The notes under the pieces were generated by a model that was not told the origin of the DNA, did no database searches, and was given only the letters and a program-made list of their open reading frames with translations. Position numbers and translations under genes: made by a program. DNA of 9,249 nucleotides from Candidatus Poseidoniaceae archaeon. Lineage in GTDB: Archaea; Thermoplasmatota; Poseidoniia; Poseidoniales; Poseidoniaceae. The DNA lies in assembly GCA_022452125.1 (NCBI GenBank), contig JAKURJ010000067.1, positions 1 to 9,249 of the forward strand, written 5' to 3'. Positions 1 through 4,953 of this stretch are shown one piece after another. Each line of letters starts with the position of its first letter. Positions within the stretch are counted from its first letter, which is position 1.

Positions 1-70
1 ATTTCATTGCCTTGGCTTTGCCTCCGCCTTTGCCGCCGCTTCTACCTCCGTTGTTTTTTCCTTTTGCCAT
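1..70 (-). CDS. Lys/Gly-rich protein N-terminus, probably ribosomal protein S25e (3' end outside the window)
   Basis: Only the first 23 codons are present, reading leftward off the window edge. The ATG at 70-68 opens MAKGKNNGG, followed by a run rich in Gly, Lys and Ser that ends GGGKAKAMK. Eukaryotic and archaeal S25e proteins begin with such a disordered basic tail, with GGKAKKKK just before the conserved WSKGKV segment, so GGGKAKAMK fits the point where the folded domain would begin. S25e is a small-subunit ribosomal protein found in eukaryotes and archaea but not bacteria. The start is supported by GAGGAG eight bases upstream. Other basic archaeal proteins have similar tails, and the diagnostic domain lies outside the window, so the name is tentative. 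Confidence 0.5.
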   Translation of the reverse strand, partial: MAKGKNNGGRSGGKGGGKAKAMK

Positions 71-78
71 GAGAATCT

Positions 79-84
79 CTCCTC
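79..84 (-). promoter_or_regulatory. Ribosome binding site of the S25e-like gene
   Basis: On the minus strand this reads GAGGAG, eight bases before the ATG at position 70. It matches the archaeal anti-Shine-Dalgarno sequence well and fixes the start of the Lys/Gly-rich gene. It lies in the 17-base gap after the stop of the doubtful 61-codon ORF. Confidence 0.6.
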
Positions 85-87
85 GTC

Positions 88-273
88 CTAGCCAAAACTG
101 CCTTTCGGTGAGCCTTTCGGCACATTTCCAGGGTGACCATTTAGCCCAAATTTGGGGGCTTTTTTGGTCGTGAATTGGATTTGGACATTTGCTGCGACCT
201 GCCCATCCTTCTTGAATCCTCTCCAGACAAAATTGCATTTTTCACGATTTGGAAGAATATCAATGGGATTCAA
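88..273 (-). CDS. Doubtful 61-residue ORF upstream of the S25e-like gene
   Basis: This ORF runs from a TTG codon at 273-271 to a TAG at 90-88. It is a small basic protein with no family I recognise. The middle (QVAANVQIQFTT) alternates polar and nonpolar residues like a beta strand, and the C-terminus contains PKGS-PKGS. In its favour: it is co-oriented with the S25e-like gene 17 bases downstream, and otherwise 71-297 would be empty. Against it: the start is TTG with no visible Shine-Dalgarno, the reading frame stays open upstream into the opposing TerB-like gene, and it sits where the promoters of two divergent genes should be. It may be non-coding leader DNA instead. Confidence 0.3.
   Translation of the reverse strand: MNPIDILPNREKCNFVWRGFKKDGQVAANVQIQFTTKKAPKFGLNGHPGNVPKGSPKGSFG
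100..120. repeat. Direct repeat of GCCTTTCGG
   Basis: Two identical 9-base copies of GCCTTTCGG lie at 100-108 and 112-120, separated by TGA. Read on the minus strand in the 61-codon ORF they encode the repeated Pro-Lys-Gly-Ser near its C-terminus. If that ORF is not translated, the repeats fall in the leader of the S25e-like gene. Confidence 0.6.
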
Positions 274-297
274 GTGGTAAGAGGGTGTCGCTAAGTT

Positions 298-771
298 GTG
301 ACCGGCGAGAATGTAGGGGCGCTTACAGTGTTCAGAACGACCGTTGAAGTTATGCTTCGAGACGGAGTTTTGACGCGTGAAGAGAAGCGTCTGATTATCA
401 AACTTGCAAATTCACTTGGCCTTTCGCCGGAAGAGCCTGCAGAGATATATTCTGCAATCCGTGAAGGTAGAGAGTCTGAAAGTGGAAGGGATGTTTCTCC
501 CAATGAACAGAGATTGGTTTACACTAGAGTTTTCGAAGTTGCAATTGTTAATGCTTCACTGTCTAAAGATGAGTTCGCAGTTCTTGCGAATCTAAGAGCT
601 CAGTTCAACATCGACGATGACGACCATGCTAGGATTGAAGCGGATTTGCGAGATATGATTCGTCAAAAGACCGAGGACGAAAATGTCGTAGACATATTGT
701 TAGGGACCCTCAAGGATAGTGTTTCATTAGTTGGAAGTCTATTCGACGGTGTTCGAACAAAGAGCAATTGA
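298..771 (+). CDS. TerB-like helical protein with two internal repeats
   Basis: A 157-residue soluble protein. Residues 11-54 contain EVMLRDGVLTREEKRLI, the helix-DG-helix pattern typical of TerB-like (tellurite-resistance/DUF533-type) domains. Residues 74-117 (VFEVAIVNASLSKDEFAVL) align to the first copy without gaps over 44 residues. The second copy has lost the DG pair, reading NA, so if the first copy binds metal the second probably does not. The tail (118-157) is amphipathic. The start is GTG at 298: an in-frame TAA sits at 292-294, GAGGGTG lies at 281-287, and the next ATG would cut into the first repeat. It is the first gene of a tight plus-strand cassette, and its stop is fused to the next gene's ribosome binding site. 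TerB-like domains occur in stress-response and membrane-associated systems; the role here is unknown. Confidence 0.75.
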   Translation: MTGENVGALTVFRTTVEVMLRDGVLTREEKRLIIKLANSLGLSPEEPAEIYSAIREGRESESGRDVSPNEQRLVYTRVFEVAIVNASLSKDEFAVLANLRAQFNIDDDDHARIEADLRDMIRQKTEDENVVDILLGTLKDSVSLVGSLFDGVRTKSN

Positions 772-777
772 GGTGAT
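770..777 (+). promoter_or_regulatory. Full Shine-Dalgarno overlapping the TerB-like stop codon
   Basis: GAGGTGAT matches eight bases of the archaeal consensus GGAGGTGAT. Its first two bases belong to the TGA stop (769-771) of the TerB-like gene, and the downstream TTG start is at 781, three bases after the motif. The arrangement implies translational coupling, with a strong site compensating for a weak start codon. Confidence 0.65.
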
Positions 778-780
778 TTC

Positions 781-1356
781 TTGGTCGATGACCTCGATTC
801 TTTATTCGACAAGGGCCTACCAAAGGGTAGGAAATCTATGTCGTTTCTAAAATCGGCATATGACTGTGGGGCTCAAGGATTGGTTAACCGCTCGATTACA
901 GACAAAGTGCTGCAACAAAGTGGGCTTGCTTTTCACATTGGCACAGATGACCCAACGATGAGAAGAGTTGCATCTTGGTTATTGACAAATTATGAAGATA
1001 GGATTGAAGAGTTGGTCAAGCGATTATGGAAAAGGTGTGGTAGAGAGGATGTGAAACTCATCGGTTTGCTTTTTGCAAATACCGAAGGGGATGCTTGGGC
1101 AAAAATGCTTAGCACAATCAACAAAGGATTGCCATTAGATCTGATTCTAGAAATGGCCGAGGAAATCAAACGCTCCGGGCGCGAAGTGCCGAGGGTTGAA
1201 TTTCTATCATCATTCAACGAAAATAAGATTCAGATGCAAAATGCAATGTTGATCGCTTCACTAGATATGAAAGAGGAATATGTCCAACTAGTAACTAATG
1301 CGCCTAAAGGTGGAGAGTTGTTTGAACGCATTAGAATGCGCGCGCTCAATGCGTGA
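781..1356 (+). CDS. All-helical protein of unknown function, possibly HEAT/AlkD-like
   Basis: A 191-residue protein with no signal peptide or membrane segment. It appears almost entirely alpha-helical. Residues 59-135 show successive amphipathic helices (RRVASWLLTNYEDRIEELV, then REDVKLIGLLFANTEGDAW, then LDLILEMAEEI) that recall the paired helices of HEAT-repeat proteins, including AlkD-type DNA alkylation repair proteins. The likeness is one of pattern only; I see no catalytic signature and would not assign that function. The start is TTG at 781, placed by GAGGTGAT immediately upstream; no ATG is in frame nearby. It lies 9 bases after the TerB-like gene and 31 bases before the next small gene, so it is probably part of the same transcript and may act with its neighbours. 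Confidence 0.7.
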   Translation: MVDDLDSLFDKGLPKGRKSMSFLKSAYDCGAQGLVNRSITDKVLQQSGLAFHIGTDDPTMRRVASWLLTNYEDRIEELVKRLWKRCGREDVKLIGLLFANTEGDAWAKMLSTINKGLPLDLILEMAEEIKRSGREVPRVEFLSSFNENKIQMQNAMLIASLDMKEEYVQLVTNAPKGGELFERIRMRALNA

Positions 1357-1387
1357 GTTTTTGTTGTACTTCGTCTGAGGGCATCTC

Positions 1388-1597
1388 ATGGCAGACCGTT
1401 TCCTTCCAGCCGATGACCCGGTGTTGGAGGAGGTTCTCAACTGGACTGTTGCACGAGATGCACAGGACATTAGGCGCCTTCTCGAATGGTTGCCACTCGC
1501 ACGCTCATCAAAGGAAAGGCGAGCACTCCTAGCCAGAGTGCATGAACTTCTTGGGGAAGTCGAATTGTCTCTGAACGGCCTGGATTCGATGCACTGA
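1388..1597 (+). CDS. Small helical protein of unknown function (69 residues)
   Basis: A short acidic/basic helical protein. Residues 11-40 (PVLEEVLNWTVARDAQDIR...) and 41-64 (SSKERRALLARVHELLGEV) look like two or three amphipathic helices, consistent with a small helical bundle or partner-binding protein. No cysteines, no membrane segment and no recognisable family. The ATG is preceded by GAGGG at 1377-1381 with a six-base spacer, which supports translation. Its TGA stop overlaps the ribosome binding site of the MobA-like gene, the same device seen two genes upstream. This conserved cassette style is the best reason to believe it is a real gene. An antisense reading frame covers the same bases but has no comparable signals. 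Confidence 0.65.
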   Translation: MADRFLPADDPVLEEVLNWTVARDAQDIRRLLEWLPLARSSKERRALLARVHELLGEVELSLNGLDSMH

Positions 1598-1601
1598 GGT
1601 G
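1596..1601 (+). promoter_or_regulatory. Shine-Dalgarno overlapping the stop of the 69-residue gene
   Basis: GAGGTG begins inside the TGA stop (1595-1597) of the small helical gene and is followed, after five bases, by the TTG start at 1607. As at 770-777, the stop and the ribosome binding site are merged and the start codon is TTG, pointing to coupled translation. Confidence 0.6.
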
Positions 1602-1606
1602 TTGAC

Positions 1607-2095
1607 TTGCAGACCGGAATCATTCTCGCCGGAGGTCAGTCTAGTCGAATGGGGCAAGATAAATCTCTAATCAATTCGAACGTTAGTAGACTTGCTAATG
1701 AATTGAGGTTGGCTGGTTGTTCTAGAATCATAGTAATGTGCGGCACTACTGAACGTATGGATTTGTTTGAGGAGGAATGTGTCACTGATTCCAAGGAGAC
1801 TTTGGCAGAATCCTTGTATGATTTTATTTCTCAGCTAAGTGGGAAAGTACAACTTGCACCCTGCGATGCATACCTAGCGGATGCAGATTTGTTTTCAAAA
1901 ATAGATGGAGTACCAACTGACGACTTAGGAAATAGGCAGCCCTTACTCGCGAAATTTGACACAAATAATCGGTTAAGGATGTCTGTAAAAATCTCAGAAA
2001 TGTTTCAAGACATAGGGTCCTGCGAAGGCGGGATAAAAGCTAGGAACACCAATACTCCAGAAGAGTTCAAGGAGATTTTATCTCACCTGAACTGA
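1607..2095 (+). CDS. MobA-like nucleotidyltransferase, short and divergent
   Basis: The N-terminus (residues 4-20, GIILAGGQSSRMGQDKS) is the signature nucleotide-binding loop of the MobA-like NTP-transferase family (Rossmann-like fold), with the conserved Arg, Gly and Lys present. Later landmarks also align: PCDAY (residues ~85-89) at the usual metal-binding Asp (PCDxP), RQPLLAKF (~110-117) at the acceptor strand, and NTPEEFKEIL near the C-terminus. MobA attaches GMP to molybdopterin to make molybdopterin guanine dinucleotide. At 162 residues it is shorter than the roughly 190 of typical MobA, and the usual GPLAG segment reads ETLAES. The substrate may therefore differ, and the molybdenum role is inferred only from family. 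The start is TTG after GAGGTG. It is last in the cassette and its end overlaps purN by 29 bases on the opposite strand. Confidence 0.75.
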   Translation: MQTGIILAGGQSSRMGQDKSLINSNVSRLANELRLAGCSRIIVMCGTTERMDLFEEECVTDSKETLAESLYDFISQLSGKVQLAPCDAYLADADLFSKIDGVPTDDLGNRQPLLAKFDTNNRLRMSVKISEMFQDIGSCEGGIKARNTNTPEEFKEILSHLN

Positions 2096-2705
2096 GCATA
2101 TCGATTACAATAGGATACAGAATATGCTCCTGTTTCTTGACTTTCTCAGCCAATGATTCTTCATCGTCGGCTGGATAAACTTCCACTTCTCTTTGCATAA
2201 TGATTGGGCCTGTGTCCATGCCACTGTCTACAAAATGAACCGTACATCCTGATTTAGATACACCTGCAGCGATGGCGTCCCTGTGTGCATGTGCTCCTGG
2301 GAAATCGGGTAACAAAGAAGGATGAATGTTGAGAATTCTACCTGCCCATTGCTCGACAAAAGAGGGCGTCAGAATCCTCATATAACCTGACAAAATGATT
2401 GTTTCAGCGCCATAATCTGCTAGCACCTCACCTATCTCTTGTTCGTGAAATAAACGCCTCTCCGCTTTATCCGAAACATCAGGAAGTGGTACAACGACTG
2501 CAGTTACTCCAAGATTCTCGGCTTTGTTCAGACCCGAAACATTCGGCTTGTCGCTAATCACAACCGTGGTAGTATGCTTACAACCTGGTGCCTGTTGATG
2601 CTTCAGGAGTGCTTCCATTCCTGACCCTGAGCCTGAAATGAATACTGCAAGTCGTAAGGGATCTTCGGCGGTTCCAACGCGTGGTAGCCTCCAATCCTCT
2701 GCCAT
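2067..2705 (-). CDS. purN: Phosphoribosylglycinamide formyltransferase (GAR transformylase)
   Basis: Transfers a formyl group from 10-formyl-tetrahydrofolate to GAR, the third step of de novo purine synthesis, in the cytoplasm. Family landmarks, numbered from the ATG at 2705: the phosphate loop FISGSGSG (22-29), LSGYMRIL (105-112), the catalytic Asn126 and His128 in NIHPSLLP, and Asp164 in GMDTGPI. The usual loop SGxGSNL reads SGSGSGM here, replacing the Asn. From ATG 2705 the protein is 212 residues, the same as E. coli PurN. Upstream in-frame ATGs at 2771 and 2762 would add up to 22 residues with no family counterpart and would place the ATGTACA repeats within coding sequence, so I prefer 2705. 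No Shine-Dalgarno is visible, which would fit a leaderless message. It converges on the MobA-like gene. Confidence 0.92.
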   Translation of the reverse strand: MAEDWRLPRVGTAEDPLRLAVFISGSGSGMEALLKHQQAPGCKHTTTVVISDKPNVSGLNKAENLGVTAVVVPLPDVSDKAERRLFHEQEIGEVLADYGAETIILSGYMRILTPSFVEQWAGRILNIHPSLLPDFPGAHAHRDAIAAGVSKSGCTVHFVDSGMDTGPIIMQREVEVYPADDEESLAEKVKKQEHILYPIVIDMLSSGEIKSP

Positions 2706-2744
2706 GATACTGCGAGGGGTTGTTCGGCAATATGCCTTGGGCTC

Positions 2745-2771
2745 ATGTACACCATCATTCATAATGTACAT
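2745..2771. promoter_or_regulatory. Paired ATGTACA repeats in the purN / DUF454 divergent promoter region
   Basis: ATGTACA occurs at 2745-2751 and again at 2764-2770, 19 bases apart, close to two helical turns. The second copy sits in a perfect 10-base palindrome AATGTACATT (2763-2772), and TGTACA is itself palindromic. They lie in the 81-base gap between the preferred starts of purN (2705, minus) and the DUF454-like gene (2787, plus). ATAATG at 2761-2766, about 26 bases before the plus-strand ATG, could be a TATA-like element of a leaderless message. The layout would suit a dimeric regulator controlling one or both genes. This is pattern-based inference. Confidence 0.35.
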
Positions 2772-2786
2772 TTTAGACGACTACAC

Positions 2787-3293
2787 ATGGCGGAGAGACT
2801 TGAGACTGTGGACGCCATAGTCGAAAAGTACGCCGTAGTAAGTAGTCCTGTGAGAAGCAAAATCTACATCGGGTTGGGTTCGATTTTTGTTGTCTTTTCA
2901 ATCATCGGAATCTGGATACCAGGCTGGCCCACCGTTTCTTGGGCGGTTCCAGCAGCGTTCTTATTCTCACTATCAAATGAGAGATTGTTTAGATGGACGC
3001 TGACCAATCGGTTCTTCGGCCCATCTATGTTCGAATATTATGCAACAGGAAAGACGTTACCAAAGCACGTGAAAATTGTAATTGCAAGCCTTATTGGTTT
3101 GATGGCTTCGATATCTGCATATTTCGTTTGGTATGTTTCAACAAAAGGTGATGGCACTTTGATGGATGCATCTTCATGGAGTGGGGCGGATGAAAACGCA
3201 TATGGAGCAATAACTATCCTTGTTGTTGGAATACTTGGTATGGCATATGTTCTATCGATGGTCAAATCCAGAGACAAATCAATGTCTGAATAA
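2787..3293 (+). CDS. DUF454 (YbaN-like) inner-membrane protein
   Basis: From the ATG at 2787 this is 168 residues. Residues 27-100 match the DUF454 layout: a first hydrophobic segment (about 25-43), a Pro-rich turn WIPGWPTV (43-50), a second segment (47-63), then SNERLFRWTLTNRFFGP (63-79), the conserved stretch with Arg, Trp and FGP, and a short basic loop before a third segment (95-116). A fourth hydrophobic segment (139-157) and a charged tail follow; classic YbaN is shorter and lacks this. Four membrane spans are likely. The function of the family is unknown. An upstream in-frame ATG (2745) would add 14 residues with no domain content. The gene lies between purN and purH on the opposite strand and overlaps the end of purH by 15 bases. 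Confidence 0.8.
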   Translation: MAERLETVDAIVEKYAVVSSPVRSKIYIGLGSIFVVFSIIGIWIPGWPTVSWAVPAAFLFSLSNERLFRWTLTNRFFGPSMFEYYATGKTLPKHVKIVIASLIGLMASISAYFVWYVSTKGDGTLMDASSWSGADENAYGAITILVVGILGMAYVLSMVKSRDKSMSE

Positions 3294-4901
3294 TCGATGG
3301 CCAGTAAACAGCATAGCAATTCCTCTAGCATTCGCTTCATCAATTACTTCTTGGTCGCGAATTGAGCCTCCTGGATGGACGATTGCAGCAGCGCCAGCTT
3401 CAGCCGCTTGTTCGATTCCATCCTTGAATGGGAAGAATGCATCACTAGCCAATACACATCCCTTGCCTCGCTCACCAGCCCGCCTTGCAGCGATTCTAAC
3501 CGCTTCAACACGACTTGTCTGGCCCGGGCCAATACCTACAGTTGCTAAACCTTGAACCATCACAATCGCATTTGATTTAACTTGTTCACAGACTCGAACT
3601 GCAAATTTCATCGAGGCAATTTGTTCCTCTGTAGGTGCATTGTCTGTAACTACTTTCGCCTTGTTCCAATCGATTACAGGGGCTTCTTCTGTTTGTACCA
3701 GCCAACCGCCCTCGATTGGCTTGCGTACTGTTTTTCGAGGAAGCGGCGCGAGGCGATTATTTGGTGAATCTATCGTCAATATCCTGCGGTTTTTCTTTTG
3801 CATCAATACTTCCTTGGTCCCTTCTTCGTATCCTGGTGCCATCAGAACCTCGAGGAATAGCGTTCCTAGAGCTTCAGCGAACTCCATGGTTACGGGTTCA
3901 TTTACGCAGATAATTGAGCCAAATGCACTTTCTGGGTCGCTAGCGAGTGCAGCCTCGTACGCTTCTAATTGCGTCTTACCCAGGGCAGCCCCACATGGAT
4001 TGTTGTGCTTTACGATCACACATGCGTGAGGAGTGTTTGGCCATTCGTCAGTAGATAGTGCGCGGCAAAGTCGGAGTGTTGCATCTGCATCTGAATAATT
4101 GTTGTAACTCATCGCTTTGGCTCCCTCTACTTTGGCTGTTACCAGAGTCTTGCCCTCTAGAGCCCCGGGGTCAACATACAATGCTGCAGCCTGATGTGAG
4201 TTCTCTCCATAGCGCAATGTTTGCATTCTATGTGCTGCAACAGACATTGTTTTAGGAAGGCGTTTTGTTTGCTCTTCTGTATCATCACTATCCTCTGGGC
4301 GCCCGATCCATCTTGCGGCCAGTTCATTGGCAATTGCTGAATCGTAACCTGCTGTGTGCTCGTATGCTTTCAAAGCCAAACTCCTTCTGGTTTCAAGTGA
4401 AACTTTGCCTGAAGATAATTCTTGTAGAACTGAAGCATAATCCTGAGGGTCGCAAGTGATTACTACATTTACATGGTTCTTTGCAGATGCACGGACCATA
4501 GTTGGCCCACCAATATCTACCATTTCCAACAAATCCAAATCGGCTAAAGGCGGCTGGGTTGCTGCTGCGTCGCTAAATGGGTACAGGTTGCAGGCTACGA
4601 CCTCAATCATTGGATATCCCAATTCAGATAAGCCCGCTGCGTCTTTTTCATTCTCAAGCCTGCATAGCAGAGGCCCGTGAATTGCTGGATGTAGAGATTT
4701 GACTCTCCCGTCAAAAATTTCTGGATGGCCAGTTACATCAGATACACCGATTACATCTAGTCCGGCTTCTCGCAATTTCCTTGCTGTTCCACCGGTTGAA
4801 ACCAGTTCAAATCCAAGGCTATCCAAGCCTTTTGCAAATTCAACGATGCCGGTCTTATCATAGACCGATAGTAAAGCCCGGGGGCGGGAGGTCGACTCCA
4901 T
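3279..4901 (-). CDS. purH: Bifunctional AICAR formyltransferase / IMP cyclohydrolase
   Basis: Catalyses the last two steps of de novo IMP synthesis: formylation of AICAR by 10-formyl-tetrahydrofolate, then ring closure. The 540 residues have both domains. The N-terminal IMP cyclohydrolase carries STGGTA (35-40), DVTGHPEIFDGRVKSLHP (55-72) and VDIGGPTMVRASAKNH (128-143). The C-terminal AICAR transformylase carries RYGENSHQ (230-237), the catalytic Lys-His in KHNNPCG (298-304), SAFGS (325-329), GPGQTSRVEA (458-467), SDAFFPF (486-492) and GGSIRDQEVI (511-520). The length is close to that of bacterial PurH. Many archaea instead use PurP and PurO, so this implies bacterial-type purine synthesis. 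There is no Shine-Dalgarno before the ATG. It is the last gene in the minus-strand run, 52 bases after the chaperonin gene. Confidence 0.96.
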   Translation of the reverse strand: MESTSRPRALLSVYDKTGIVEFAKGLDSLGFELVSTGGTARKLREAGLDVIGVSDVTGHPEIFDGRVKSLHPAIHGPLLCRLENEKDAAGLSELGYPMIEVVACNLYPFSDAAATQPPLADLDLLEMVDIGGPTMVRASAKNHVNVVITCDPQDYASVLQELSSGKVSLETRRSLALKAYEHTAGYDSAIANELAARWIGRPEDSDDTEEQTKRLPKTMSVAAHRMQTLRYGENSHQAAALYVDPGALEGKTLVTAKVEGAKAMSYNNYSDADATLRLCRALSTDEWPNTPHACVIVKHNNPCGAALGKTQLEAYEAALASDPESAFGSIICVNEPVTMEFAEALGTLFLEVLMAPGYEEGTKEVLMQKKNRRILTIDSPNNRLAPLPRKTVRKPIEGGWLVQTEEAPVIDWNKAKVVTDNAPTEEQIASMKFAVRVCEQVKSNAIVMVQGLATVGIGPGQTSRVEAVRIAARRAGERGKGCVLASDAFFPFKDGIEQAAEAGAAAIVHPGGSIRDQEVIDEANARGIAMLFTGHRLFRH

Positions 4902-4953
4902 GTGCGGTACCCGTTAAGGAAGGGATTTGAGACAGTCAAATGAAGGTGCCGAC

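Noticed and set aside
781..1356. Firm call of an AlkD-type DNA repair glycosylase
   Set aside because: Only the helical repeat pattern resembles that family; no catalytic residues could be recognised.
1288..1623. 111-codon minus-strand ORF over the 69-residue gene
   Set aside because: Low-complexity Ser/Arg-rich translation and no start signal, whereas the plus-strand gene has a good Shine-Dalgarno and a coupled downstream junction.
2706..2771. N-terminal extension of PurN to the ATG at 2771
   Set aside because: The extra 22 residues have no family counterpart, whereas starting at 2705 gives the usual PurN length; not fully excluded.
3640..4029. 129-codon plus-strand ORF
   Set aside because: Lies wholly antisense within purH, whose motifs are continuous across it.
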